From the NCBI RefSeq assembly GCF_001644035.1, contig NZ_LUUG01000134.1, forward strand, positions 1 through 37,263: a stretch of DNA of 37,263 bases, read 5' to 3'. Made by a program: the position numbers and the translations under genes. The notes below the pieces were generated by a model that worked only from the letters and a program-made list of their open reading frames with translations, made no database searches and had not been told where the DNA came from. This document shows, in pieces, positions 27,167 to 35,179 of the stretch. How positions within the stretch are numbered: the first letter of the stretch is position 1; each line of letters opens with the position of its first letter. The DNA comes from Methylomonas methanica. GTDB taxonomy: Bacteria > Pseudomonadota > Gammaproteobacteria > Methylococcales > Methylomonadaceae.

Positions 27167-28192
27167 CTAGTTAATCGTCACCAGGGTCGACATGGTCAAG
27201 GCTCTAGTTTTGCTTTCCAAAAACTCGGTGCCTTGCTGCTGAATAAACATCACCTGCAATTTCTCGGCATCGGCGAGCTTCATCCCCTCTTCCTGCCCCA
27301 GGCACAATAAAGCGGTGGACCAGGCGTCGGCGATAGTCGGGCTCTCATTAAACACGCTGACAGCCACTAAATCGTGCGTTACCGGCGTGCCGTTGCGAGC
27401 ATCGAGAATGTGACTGTAACGTTTACCTTTAATGTCGAAATAATGCCGATACGTGCCGGAAGTCATCACCGACATCGGGCTGTCTTTCGGCAACGTGACT
27501 ACCTTATGCATTTTTTGCTCGCCGGGCAGCGGTTTTTCCACCGCAATCCGCCAAGCCTTGCCGTCCGGCTTGCTACCCAGCGCTTTCAACTCGCCGCCAA
27601 TTTCCACCAGATAGTTTTGGATACCCATAGCCTGTAGCGTATTACTGATTTTCTCTACACTGTAACCCTGAGCTATCGACGACACATCGACACGCAAATT
27701 CGGCAGTTTTTTCGACATATGGCTGTCGTCCACCAGTTGCAACTTGTCCATCCCGACATTCGCCAAAGCCACCTGAAGAGTTGCATCGTCGGGAATAGTC
27801 AAGTCGTCACCCATAAAGCCCCACAGCTCGAACAAGGGCCTTATGGTCAAATCGTAACACCCTTGACTCAGGGCACTAACGTTCTGAGCAATTTTAACCA
27901 AAGCCACGATTTCCTCGCCGACTTGCTGACCATCCGTCGAGGTGTTGGCATTGAACTGTTCGATTATCGAGTCGGGTCGGTAGTTGGACAAAGCTTTATC
28001 CAAATCCGCGAAAACCTTTTCAACTTCAGCGGTGATCTGCGCCTCATCCAGCGCTTGCGGAGCCCAATAGCTAATATGGTACGTAGTACCTTGTGCGAAA
28101 CCACTAAAAGTCTTTACTGGCGGCAGCGGCTCGGTACATCCTTGCATCAGCAGTAATCCAAGTATTACCGCGTTCCATCCCTTCCGTAGCAT
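27167..28192 (-). CDS. apbE: FAD:protein FMN transferase (lipoprotein)
   Basis: ApbE attaches FMN covalently to Thr/Ser of target flavoproteins, such as Na+-pumping NADH dehydrogenase or Rnf subunits, on the periplasmic side. A lipobox with Cys19 (LMQGC) marks it as a lipoprotein. Core blocks include YRPDSIIEQFN (about 70-80), FELWGF, VDVSSIAQGYSVEKI, GGELKALG, VMTSGTYRHYF, YSHILDARNGTP and ADAWSTALLCLG. The length of 341 residues is normal. Its targets are not in this window. Confidence 0.95.
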   Translation of the reverse strand: MLRKGWNAVILGLLLMQGCTEPLPPVKTFSGFAQGTTYHISYWAPQALDEAQITAEVEKVFADLDKALSNYRPDSIIEQFNANTSTDGQQVGEEIVALVKIAQNVSALSQGCYDLTIRPLFELWGFMGDDLTIPDDATLQVALANVGMDKLQLVDDSHMSKKLPNLRVDVSSIAQGYSVEKISNTLQAMGIQNYLVEIGGELKALGSKPDGKAWRIAVEKPLPGEQKMHKVVTLPKDSPMSVMTSGTYRHYFDIKGKRYSHILDARNGTPVTHDLVAVSVFNESPTIADAWSTALLCLGQEEGMKLADAEKLQVMFIQQQGTEFLESKTRALTMSTLVTIN

Positions 28193-28207
28193 TAAACCCC
28201 CGTGACA

Positions 28208-28774
28208 TTAACGCAAAAGCGCTGAAATAGTTTTGAAATGGCTATGCCGAGCATCCCGCAACCATTCGAACAACACCGATTCGTGACAGCTCAACGTGAC
28301 ACCTTGCTGCTGCATGCGCTGCAAGGCATAGTTTTTATGATTCACCTGGCGCGAACACACCGCGTCGGTCAACACATGAACTTGATAATTTTCACTTAGC
28401 AGCTCAAGGGCGGTTTGCAGCACGCACACATGCGCTTCCTGGCCTATTACCACGACTTGCTTCCGTCCCGTATCAGCCAGGGCTTGCTTAAAGCCGTCCG
28501 CGGCGCAACACGAAAAACCGGTTTTACTGAAAATCCGAGCATTGCCGGGCAAACACTCGCTAATCTCTAGCTGAGTAGGTCCAAGCCCTTGCGGATACTG
28601 TTCGGTCAATAGCACCGGCACATTCAAAAGATCGGCGGCTTGCAACAGGCGTTGGCCATGCGTGAGCATCTGCTGCAAGTCTGTAGCCGGCATCGCCGAG
28701 GACAAACGGCCTTGGATGTCCACCACCAGCAAAACGCTGTTGTCTGCTTCCTGCAAGTTGGGATGCGTCGCCAT
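28208..28774 (-). CDS. Isochorismatase-like cysteine hydrolase (YcaC type)
   Basis: A cytoplasmic 188-residue hydrolase with the family triad Asp19 (VVDIQ), Lys84 (SKTGFSC) and Cys117 (EAHVC). A cis-peptide Gly-Gln-Glu-Ala precedes the Cys. The absence of extra domains and the short length point to the YcaC-like hydrolases of unknown substrate rather than nicotinamidase (metal-binding histidines absent) or siderophore enzymes. It begins 5 bp after the smpB stop, so it should be co-transcribed. Confidence 0.85.
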   Translation of the reverse strand: MATHPNLQEADNSVLLVVDIQGRLSSAMPATDLQQMLTHGQRLLQAADLLNVPVLLTEQYPQGLGPTQLEISECLPGNARIFSKTGFSCCAADGFKQALADTGRKQVVVIGQEAHVCVLQTALELLSENYQVHVLTDAVCSRQVNHKNYALQRMQQQGVTLSCHESVLFEWLRDARHSHFKTISALLR

Positions 28775-28779
28775 CGAGA

Positions 28780-29265
28780 TTAGCCGTGCTTCATGATGCG
28801 CGCTCGGTCGCGCTGCCAGTCCTTGTCTTTGGAAGCGGCGCGTTTATCGTGCAATTTTTTACCTTTCGCCAGACCGATTTTCAACTTGGCGCGGCCCTTG
28901 ATCCAGTACATCGACAAGGGAATCAAGGTATAGCCCTTCCGCTCAACGGAACCGATCAATTTGTTCAATTCACGCCTGTGTAACAATAATTTTTTCTTGC
29001 GCACCGCATCGGGATTGACGTGCGTAGACGCCGATAGCAAAGCGGACACATGCGCCCCGCTCAACCACGCTTCGCCGCGTCTGATCTCTACATAGCTCTC
29101 TTTCAGCTGGATCCGGCCGTCACGCAAGCTTTTCACTTCCCAGCCCTCCAATACCAAACCGGCTTCGAAAGTCTCGTCTATGGTGTACTCGTGGGAAGCC
29201 TGACGATTAACCGCAATCGTGTTATCGGTGGCTTTGTTGTCCTTCTTGGATTTTTTGGCTGCCAT
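28780..29265 (-). CDS. smpB: SsrA-binding protein SmpB
   Basis: Partner of tmRNA in rescuing stalled ribosomes. From the ATG at 29265 the product has 161 residues, the family norm; the frame is open further upstream but that part has no family match. Core blocks are NRQASHEYTIDETFEAGLVL, WEVKSLR, LKESYVEI and the basic C-terminal tail (KGKKLHDKRA...RDRARIMK) that inserts into the decoding centre. The tmRNA gene itself is not in the window. Divergent from the NSS transporter gene. Confidence 0.96.
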   Translation of the reverse strand: MAAKKSKKDNKATDNTIAVNRQASHEYTIDETFEAGLVLEGWEVKSLRDGRIQLKESYVEIRRGEAWLSGAHVSALLSASTHVNPDAVRKKKLLLHRRELNKLIGSVERKGYTLIPLSMYWIKGRAKLKIGLAKGKKLHDKRAASKDKDWQRDRARIMKHG

Positions 29266-29306
29266 TCTGTAGCGAAGATTTTTTAAACTGACTGAAAACG
29301 TGAATT

Positions 29307-29335
29307 TTGATATTTTACTCACACACCCGTTAAAT
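29307..29335 (+). promoter_or_regulatory. Promoter of the transporter-ratA-ratB unit
   Basis: TTGATA (29307-29312) and TTAAAT (29330-29335) are spaced by 17 bp, with a predicted start near 29342 and AAGGG (29352-29356) before the ATG at 29366. Confidence 0.55.
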
Positions 29336-29365
29336 AACGATATAAAAACACAAGGGCTCCCCAAC

Positions 29366-30724
29366 ATGACAGATAAAACCCCATCCATCCACGGCGAATG
29401 GTCCTCCCGCTTCGCCTTTATTCTGGCCGCCACCGGTTCGGCGGTCGGTTTGGGTAATATCTGGAAGTTTCCTTACATCACCGGCCAAAACGGCGGCGGC
29501 GCCTTTGTGATGGTTTATTTGCTCTGTGTAGCAGCCATCGGCATCCCGATCATGATCGCGGAAATTATGCTGGGCCGGCGCGGTCGGCAAAGCCCGATCA
29601 ACACCATGCAAACCCTGGCGGCGGAAGCCAAAGTAGACCCGCGCTGGGGCTATTTGGGCTGGATGGGCATGATCGCCGGCTTTTTAATCCTGGCTTACTA
29701 TAGCGTGATTGCCGGTTGGTCGATGGCTTATATCTTTAAAGCCTTTTTCGGCGGTTTCTTCGGTACCGACGGCGCAGAAGTGAAGGAAATTTTCGACAAT
29801 TTGATGGCCAGCCCGATCCAGCAAATTTTCTGGCATACCGTGTTCATGGTCATTACTATGCAAGTGGTCATGCGCGGCATCAAAGGCGGCCTGGAAAAAG
29901 CCGTACGCTTTTTGATGCCGGCCTTGTTTGTGATCCTGATTATTTTGGTGGCTTATGCGATGGCATCCGGTTCTTACGCGCAAGGCATCCAGTTTTTATT
30001 CAGCCCGGATTTCAGCAAAATCAACGCCGATGCGGTGCTCACCGCGATGGGTCACGCCTTCTTTACTTTAAGCCTCGGCATGGGCGCCATCATGGTCTAC
30101 GGTTCTTACCTGCCCGGCCATGTCTCCATCGCCAAAACCACGTTTTTCATTGCCGGCGCCGATACTGCCGTGGCCTTATTGGCCGGCATAGCCATCTTCC
30201 CCTTGGTATTTGCTAATAACCTAGAAGTGGCTGTCGGCCCCGGCCTAATTTTTCAAACCCTGCCATTAGCGTTTGGGCACATGAGCGGCGGCTGGTTATT
30301 CGGCGTTTTGTTTTTTGTGCTGCTGTTTTTCGCCGCCCTCACCTCTTCGATTTCCTTGATCGAACCGGCCGTAGCCTGGTTGGTGGAAAACAAAAATATC
30401 GATAGGCAAAAAGCCTGCGTTTGGTCAGGTACCGCTTGCTGGGGCTTGGGCGTCGCTGTCGTCTTTTCCTTCAACGTCTGGTCCGGTTTCAAAATCTTCG
30501 ATAAAAACCTGTTCGAACTGCTGGATTACCTTACCGCCAATCTGATGCTGCCTTTGGGCGGTTTGTGCATCGCCGTGTTTGCCGGCTGGATGATGAAACA
30601 AGTCCATGCCGAGCAGGAACTGGAACTGCCGGCGCAAGGCTTTCAAGCTTGGCAATTTCTGATCAAATACGTGGCGCCGGCAGCGGTATTTCTTGTATTC
30701 CTGCATGTACTTGGGGTGCTGTAA
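29366..30724 (+). CDS. Sodium-dependent NSS-family transporter
   Basis: A LeuT-fold transporter (SLC6/NSS) importing an amino acid or amine with Na+. From the ATG at 29366 it has 452 residues and about eleven membrane segments. The first carries the conserved unwound motif GSAVGLGNIWKFPYITGQNGGGAF, and the last third includes LTSSISLIEP (the TM8 Na+ site region). Eleven rather than twelve segments is usual in bacterial members. A longer frame from 29300 has no family support. Its TAA overlaps the ratA ATG (TAATG). The substrate cannot be deduced from sequence. Confidence 0.92.
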   Translation: MTDKTPSIHGEWSSRFAFILAATGSAVGLGNIWKFPYITGQNGGGAFVMVYLLCVAAIGIPIMIAEIMLGRRGRQSPINTMQTLAAEAKVDPRWGYLGWMGMIAGFLILAYYSVIAGWSMAYIFKAFFGGFFGTDGAEVKEIFDNLMASPIQQIFWHTVFMVITMQVVMRGIKGGLEKAVRFLMPALFVILIILVAYAMASGSYAQGIQFLFSPDFSKINADAVLTAMGHAFFTLSLGMGAIMVYGSYLPGHVSIAKTTFFIAGADTAVALLAGIAIFPLVFANNLEVAVGPGLIFQTLPLAFGHMSGGWLFGVLFFVLLFFAALTSSISLIEPAVAWLVENKNIDRQKACVWSGTACWGLGVAVVFSFNVWSGFKIFDKNLFELLDYLTANLMLPLGGLCIAVFAGWMMKQVHAEQELELPAQGFQAWQFLIKYVAPAAVFLVFLHVLGVL

Positions 30725-31161
30725 TGATCACGGTTGTGCAAAAAAGCGCCTTGGTCAAATTCTCCGCCAAACAAATGTTTGACCTGGTGGACGATATCGA
30801 GTCGTATCCCAAGTTTTTACCCTGGTGCTCCGGCAGTAAAATTTTGAAACGCGAAGGCAACATCGTCGAGGGCCAAATCGACATCGCCAAGGCCGGCTTT
30901 CATAAATCCTTCACCACCCGCAATAAAGTCGATCAGGGCGGCAAAATCCAGATCAGCTTGCTGGACGGGCCGTTTTCCTCGCTGGAGGGCTTTTGGAGCT
31001 TCATGCCGCTGCGCGAGGACGCCAGTAAAATCTCGCTGGACCTGGAATTCGAAATCTCCGGCATGCTGGCTAATCTGGCCTTCGGCCCGGTGTTTAACCA
31101 GATTTGCAACACCATGGTCAGCTCGTTTACGCAACGCGCCAAAGCCTTGTATGGTGGATGA
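30724..31161 (+). CDS. ratA: RatA-type START-fold protein
   Basis: A 145-residue polyketide-cyclase/START-like protein, related to E. coli RatA (ribosome association toxin in one report) and to mitochondrial COQ10, a ubiquinone-binding protein. Visible are FSAKQMFDLVDDIESYPKFLPWCSGSKI (about 12-39) and the C-terminal helix IANTMVSSFTQRAKALYG-like block. The true molecular role is debated, and both ubiquinone handling and ribosome inhibition have been proposed. It is translationally coupled to the transporter upstream and overlaps ratB by 11 bp. Confidence 0.93.
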   Translation: MITVVQKSALVKFSAKQMFDLVDDIESYPKFLPWCSGSKILKREGNIVEGQIDIAKAGFHKSFTTRNKVDQGGKIQISLLDGPFSSLEGFWSFMPLREDASKISLDLEFEISGMLANLAFGPVFNQICNTMVSSFTQRAKALYGG

Positions 31162-31432
31162 GTTGATCGCGGTGGAAGTGGCTTACGCCACGCCGGAGCG
31201 GCAAGTGCTTATCCCTGTTAGTTTGGCTGCGAATTCCACCGTCGAACAAGCCATAGAAGTTTCCGGGATATTGCAGGAGTTTCCGGAAATACATTTGAGT
31301 CAGCAGAAGGTGGGGATTTTTGGGGTGGTTTGCAATTTGGACAAAATTGTTAGCTCTGAGGACCGTATTGAGATTTATCGACCTTTACGGCAGAATCCAA
31401 TGGAGGCGCGGCGGGGGCGTTTGCAGAAATAG
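31151..31432 (+). CDS. RnfH family ubiquitin-like protein (RatB)
   Basis: A 93-residue beta-grasp protein of the UPF0125/RnfH family, known next to ratA and smpB in proteobacteria (also named ratB). IAVEVAYATPERQ starts the fold; VGIFG and LDKIVSSEDRIEIYRPL close it; a basic tail follows. Function unknown; the name RnfH comes from proximity to rnf genes in Rhodobacter. Start ATG at 31151 lies within the end of ratA. Confidence 0.93.
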   Translation: MVDELIAVEVAYATPERQVLIPVSLAANSTVEQAIEVSGILQEFPEIHLSQQKVGIFGVVCNLDKIVSSEDRIEIYRPLRQNPMEARRGRLQK

Positions 31433-31542
31433 TCTAGGTAAACTTTTGACAGCTAACCAGTTTAATTTAGGCAGTGCCAAATGAAGACACACAGTTGAAA
31501 TGAAAAGATATTTCTATTTTTTAAAATATTTAGACATCGTTT

Positions 31543-31562
31543 TGACGCAATGTTTTGCGTCA
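31543..31562 (+). terminator. Hairpin after ratB
   Basis: A perfect 8-bp stem TGACGCAA/TTGCGTCA with a 4-nt loop, then TTT. It could end the transporter-ratA-ratB transcript, but the T-run is short. It lies 20 bp before the left core site of the cassette at 31582. Confidence 0.4.
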
Positions 31563-31597
31563 TTTAGGATGGCTAATTGTAGTTAGAGCCCACGAAA

Positions 31598-32056
31598 ATG
31601 ATGCGCGTGTTCACGGTCGTTGCTACAACACTCTGCGTAGGTTGCGTTCCGTTCCCGCATACTGTGGTTCGGCTACCGGCCATGTCTGGGCACGTTGTTA
31701 CGACAGGTACACCGGTAGTCGGCGCACAGATTTTCGCAGCGTATGGCCCAATGAGTGACCCCTGCCTTACCACAAATCAGCTCGCAATCACAGATGTTTC
31801 AGGTGCATTCATAATTGAAAAAGAGCGACAGCTCAGATTCTTGTATGCTCCGTTAGTTGCGCCGATCTCCATCGCCGGTATATCACTATGTATTTCCTCT
31901 GGCGCCCCCCCTGTATTTGCAGATCAAGTAATGTGGCAGCCATACGATGCAAAAAACATTATCCTGGAATGTGATTTGGCATCCCCGCACACCTTCATTG
32001 ACATAAATGGCCGGTCGCGTACTCGCTTGTGCCAAGCCACCGAGGATGTGCATTAA
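31598..32056 (+). CDS. Cassette-borne putative lipoprotein
   Basis: A 152-residue protein not recognised as a known family. A short signal peptide with a lipobox ending at Cys16 (LCVGC) predicts a lipid-anchored envelope protein. The mature part starts with a strand-turn pattern (SGHVVTTGTPVVGAQIFAAYG...TDVSGAFII, about 30-74) that resembles carboxypeptidase-regulatory-like or transthyretin-like beta sandwiches, such as those in surface lipoproteins. Four further Cys residues are present. It is the only gene of the cassette; expression would depend on a nearby promoter, as the ATG is just 9 bp from the core site. Confidence 0.65.
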   Translation: MMRVFTVVATTLCVGCVPFPHTVVRLPAMSGHVVTTGTPVVGAQIFAAYGPMSDPCLTTNQLAITDVSGAFIIEKERQLRFLYAPLVAPISIAGISLCISSGAPPVFADQVMWQPYDAKNIILECDLASPHTFIDINGRSRTRLCQATEDVH

Positions 32057-32060
32057 TGGA

Positions 32061-32150
32061 CTCTAACCAAACGCTCAACCGGAGCGCGGCTATAATGCGA
32101 TTTTATTTTTTCAGCTTTCCGGGCCGCGCCCGATTAGCTCTTCGTTAGGC
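32061..32150 (+). other. attC recombination site
   Basis: R'' CTCTAAC (32061-32067), R' GTTAGGC (32144-32150), total 90 bp. The inner arms pair: CGG-A-GCGCGGC on the left (near 32080-32090) with GCCGCGCCCG on the right (near 32123-32132), leaving an extra unpaired A as attC sites usually have. An AT-rich central loop lies between. Confidence 0.7.
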
Positions 32151-32187
32151 GTCAGAACATGAACTTGCTTCAGAGCCGATTAGCAGC

Positions 32188-32243
32188 GCGTAATCGGACG
32201 AATGGAGTACACGGACATAACAATCACACTCCATGGATTACGC
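32188..32243. repeat. Nested palindrome upstream of the DUF1640 gene
   Basis: The outer arms are GCGTAATC (32188-32195) and GATTACGC (32236-32243). The inner arms are ATGGAGT (32202-32208) and ACTCCAT (32228-32234). The GTAATC/GATTAC core is common in proteobacterial extragenic palindromes. Confidence 0.5.
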
Positions 32244-32308
32244 TCACGCGTTTTGATGCGCTATCAATCGCTGTTAAACTAGCACCAATATCACTGGAGA
32301 CTGTTCCT

Positions 32309-32557
32309 ATGGCCACCGTTACCTTCGACACGCATAAATTTGTTCGTAAACTTAAAGAAGCCGGGTTTGACGAGAAACAGGCAGAAGCTGTTTCCGAAGC
32401 TTTCCGCGATGCTCAAGCCGAAAACGAGCCTCTGACCAAAAAAGACTTACAGATTGAGCTTGCACCCGTCCGTTCGGATTTAGTGATTTTGAAATGGATG
32501 CTAGGCTTAGTATTCGCTACGGAAGTTATGCCTTTGCTCGCAAAACTCCTGGCCTAA
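32309..32557 (+). CDS. DUF1640 (CCDC90-like) small membrane protein
   Basis: From the ATG at 32309 (GGAGA 8 nt upstream) the product has 82 residues. It begins with FDTHKFVRKLKEAGFDEKQAEAVSEAFRDAQAE, the conserved helical head of DUF1640/CCDC90 proteins, then a short coiled-coil part and one C-terminal hydrophobic helix (MLGLVFATEVMPLLAKLLA). Bacterial members are usually longer (about 100-200 residues) with a longer coiled coil, so this is a short form. The frame is open back to an ATG at 32159, but those extra residues contain the palindrome and do not match the family. A weak promoter TTGATG-16-TAAACT (32253-32280) precedes it. Function unknown. Confidence 0.7.
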   Translation: MATVTFDTHKFVRKLKEAGFDEKQAEAVSEAFRDAQAENEPLTKKDLQIELAPVRSDLVILKWMLGLVFATEVMPLLAKLLA

Positions 32558-32681
32558 ATTCTCTGACCTGCTTAACATCACTGCCCGCTCAGGGCGTTCC
32601 TCTAGTGACCGCAATCCAACATTACTTCTAGCCAGCCTTACCCACGGTCGGCTTTTGTTTTTAATTCAACCGCAAATCAGC

Positions 32682-33284
32682 ATGAGCAAAGACATCCGCA
32701 TCCAGCGCCTCAGCGGCGAAGCCTTGATTCAATATATCCCAGAATTGGCGCGCCTGCGCATCGAAGTGTTCCGCGACTTTCCGTACTTGTACGACGGCGA
32801 TTACGAGTACGAGAAGAAATACCTGCAAACCTATATCAACTGCCCGGAAAGCGTTATTGTATTGGCGTTCGATGGGGAGGCGATCATCGGCGCATCCACG
32901 GCGATTCCATTGAAATACGAAACCGACGAAGTGAAAAAGCCATTTGTCGAGCACTGTTACGATCCAGACCAAGTGTTTTATTGCGGGGAATCGGTGCTAA
33001 ACAAGGCTTATCGCGGCTTGGGCATTGGTGTGCGTTTCTTTGAACAGCGCGAAGCGCATGCCGAAGAGTTGGGCGGCTTCAAACATATCACCTTTTGTTG
33101 CGTCGAACGCCCTGTTGACCATCCGCGCCGGCCCGCCGATTATGTGCCGCTGGATGCGTTCTGGAACAAGCGCGGCTACGTCAAACATCCCGAGCTGAAA
33201 ACCACTTATACCTGGAAAGATCTCGACGACACCAGCGAGACCGCTAAACCCATGACTTTTTGGTTGAGAGAAGACCGTGCCTAA
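32682..33284 (+). CDS. GNAT-type acetyltransferase
   Basis: A 200-residue GNAT-fold protein from the ATG at 32682; the frame extends upstream only with a TTG at 32655. The acetyl-CoA loop is seen as VLNKAYRGLGIGVRFFEQRE (about 105-124), preceded by strands with VLAFDGEAIIGASTAIPL. The last nine bases overlap a nitrilase-family gene, and in several bacteria such a GNAT domain is fused to the nitrilase (for example Bacillus YhcX). The two products may therefore work on one substrate. The acceptor is unknown. Confidence 0.85.
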   Translation: MSKDIRIQRLSGEALIQYIPELARLRIEVFRDFPYLYDGDYEYEKKYLQTYINCPESVIVLAFDGEAIIGASTAIPLKYETDEVKKPFVEHCYDPDQVFYCGESVLNKAYRGLGIGVRFFEQREAHAEELGGFKHITFCCVERPVDHPRRPADYVPLDAFWNKRGYVKHPELKTTYTWKDLDDTSETAKPMTFWLREDRA

Positions 33285-34137
33285 AATCGCCAGCGCCCAA
33301 TACGACATCAGCTTCCTGGAAACCTGGGAAAATTTCGCAACCAAGGCCCGCCGCTGGGTCAAGGAAGCCGCCGAGAACAAAGCCGAGATTCTGCTGTTCC
33401 CGGAATATGCCTGCATGGAATTGGCATCCTTGTTTCCGAAGGAGGTTTATTCTTCGTTGAACGGCCAACTGGATGCCTTGCAAACCTTGCTGCCGGGCTA
33501 TCTGGACCTATTCAAAACGCTAGCAACCGAATACCGGGTCTACATTCAGGCCGGGACTTACCCGGTCAAACACGACAGTGGCGAATTTCGCAATCACGCC
33601 TATTTCTTTACCCCGCAAGGCGACGTGGATTATCAAGAAAAGCTGACCATGACGCGCTTTGAGAACGAGCAATGGCATATTTCCCGCGGCTTGGACATCA
33701 AGTTATTCGATACCGTGTTCGGCAAGGTGGCAATCAACATTTGCTACGACAGTGAATTTCCACATTACGCCCGCCAACAGGCCGAACGCGGCGCAAGCTT
33801 GATTCTAGTGCCGAGTTGCACCGACACCGAAGCAGGCTATTATCGAGTGCGCATCGGTTGCCAAGCCCGCGCCTTGGAAAACCAATGCTACGTCGTTCAG
33901 GCGTCATTGGTGGGCAATGCCGATTGGTCGGAAGCGGTGGACGTCAACTGCGGCGCGGCGGCGATTTACACGCCGGTGGATAGGGGTTTTCCCAACAACG
34001 GTATTCTGACGATCGGCGAATATAATCAGGTGCAATGGGTTTACGCCGAACTGGATCTGGCTGCGGTTGATACCGTGCGTCAAGAAGGCCAAGTATTCAA
34101 TTATCGGGACTGGCCAAAGCAGTTTGATTGCCATTGA
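33277..34137 (+). CDS. Carbon-nitrogen hydrolase (nitrilase superfamily)
   Basis: A 286-residue amidase-like enzyme with the Glu43 (FPEYA), Lys122 (QEKLTMTRFE) and Cys156 (NICYDSEFP) triad of the superfamily. LVPSCTDTEAGYYRV and ARALENQCYVVQAS complete the core. The start is a GTG at 33277, 8 bp inside the end of the GNAT gene, so translation is likely coupled. Substrate is not evident; members act on amides such as omega-amides, carbamoyl compounds and nitriles. It converges with the sirtuin gene across 35 bp. Confidence 0.9.
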   Translation: MPKIASAQYDISFLETWENFATKARRWVKEAAENKAEILLFPEYACMELASLFPKEVYSSLNGQLDALQTLLPGYLDLFKTLATEYRVYIQAGTYPVKHDSGEFRNHAYFFTPQGDVDYQEKLTMTRFENEQWHISRGLDIKLFDTVFGKVAINICYDSEFPHYARQQAERGASLILVPSCTDTEAGYYRVRIGCQARALENQCYVVQASLVGNADWSEAVDVNCGAAAIYTPVDRGFPNNGILTIGEYNQVQWVYAELDLAAVDTVRQEGQVFNYRDWPKQFDCH

Positions 34138-34172
34138 TCGCTTCTTGGCAGAGGACAAGTCAAACCCTTGGC

Positions 34173-35033
34173 TTACCCGTCATACAATTCTCTGTCTTGC
34201 GGTCCGTGCCCAGCGGAGAGAATCCGCTCGATAGCAGTCAGCGCCGCCAACGCCGACATCGCAAGCGAAATACTGCCTTTGGGGGCGTTCGATTCGCTCG
34301 GGTTGATACGAAGCAACGTACCGGGAAAACTTTCTCCGACCCAGCGAATTGGGCCTATCTCCGAGCCGACACCCAATTCAATGACCACGACTTGTTGATG
34401 CATGGCCCGTAAACTCCAATCCAGGTATCGATTTTGTTGTTGCCGGGCACGATGCTCTAACCAAAAGGCATCGTCAAACATCAAAATATTGGGACGGGCA
34501 AATCCGCCGCAATCGGGGCAAAAAGGCAAGGAGCCCTGGGCTATCATACTGTGGCTGTCCACCGTTAGCCGAAGTGTTTTAATAGGCCAAATCCTTTGGT
34601 TACAAGGCATGCAACATTGCAAGTAATGGATCGAACCGTGACATTCGTAAATGCTATCTTCGGCAAACCCCGCCTTTTGAAAATGTCCGTCCACATTGCT
34701 GGTATACACAAAACCCGGATTGGGCTTGCTGTCTAACCAGCTTTTCAACAGTGTAAAACCGGCATGCGGCGGCGTATTTCCATATGAATGGTAGCGAGAG
34801 CCGTAAAAGCCCCAGGCGCGTCTCGGTTCGTTAAAAAACCATTGCGGATTCGCTAGATCCTGGAACGTCAAGCCTTCGGCGGCATAGCTTGGATGTGTGC
34901 GCCAGAAGCCTTGCTTGCCGCGGAAATCCGGCAAGCCGGAATCGACACCCATGCCGGCACCGGCGGTAATCAACAGAGTGTCCGCATCGGCGATGGCTTG
35001 GGCGGCACGCAAAACGGCGTTCTGTTGGTTCAC
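34173..35033 (-). CDS. Sir2-family NAD-dependent protein deacylase
   Basis: A 286-residue sirtuin starting at a GTG. NAD-binding blocks are AGAGMGVDSGLPDFRG (about 24-39) and TSNVDGHFQKAGF (about 110-122; the usual TQN.D..H pattern is altered to TSN and DGHF). The catalytic His is in ECHGS. The zinc ribbon has CCMPC and CPDC. LGVGSEIGP follows where the usual GTS(L) loop would be. It is longer than the common CobB type and looks like the divergent Sir2 proteins found in environmental proteobacteria. It may deacylate proteins or, as in some defence sirtuins, act on NAD; nothing here favours the latter. It opposes the nitrilase gene. Confidence 0.85.
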   Translation of the reverse strand: MNQQNAVLRAAQAIADADTLLITAGAGMGVDSGLPDFRGKQGFWRTHPSYAAEGLTFQDLANPQWFFNEPRRAWGFYGSRYHSYGNTPPHAGFTLLKSWLDSKPNPGFVYTSNVDGHFQKAGFAEDSIYECHGSIHYLQCCMPCNQRIWPIKTLRLTVDSHSMIAQGSLPFCPDCGGFARPNILMFDDAFWLEHRARQQQNRYLDWSLRAMHQQVVVIELGVGSEIGPIRWVGESFPGTLLRINPSESNAPKGSISLAMSALAALTAIERILSAGHGPQDRELYDG

Positions 35034-35179
35034 GCTGCATTTCCCGCTTGCTGTGGCCTATTGCGGCGTAAGTAACGATTATCTGACATCTTATTGCTTC
35101 CGGTGATTGCTAACAGACAATCTACCGTAAGCATGCGACAACACCTGTCGTTTAATCTCGGCGTTTTCGCATTACGATC

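Larger units (their letters stand above)
31582..32150 (+). mobile_element. Single integron gene cassette with attC
   Basis: The left core site is GTTAGAG (31582-31588). The attC site at the right begins CTCTAAC (32061-32067), the exact reverse complement, and ends GTTAGGC (32144-32150). The gene starts 9 bp after the left core and stops 4 bp before attC, the tight packing typical of cassettes. The cassette is about 560 bp. There is no integrase and no second cassette, so it would count as an isolated cassette (CALIN-like). Confidence 0.7.

Noticed and set aside
32552-32558. GCCTAAA at the DUF1640 stop as a possible second attC
   Set aside because: The last base does not fit the R'' consensus, and no right-hand core or foldable arms follow, so the DUF1640 gene is not called a cassette.
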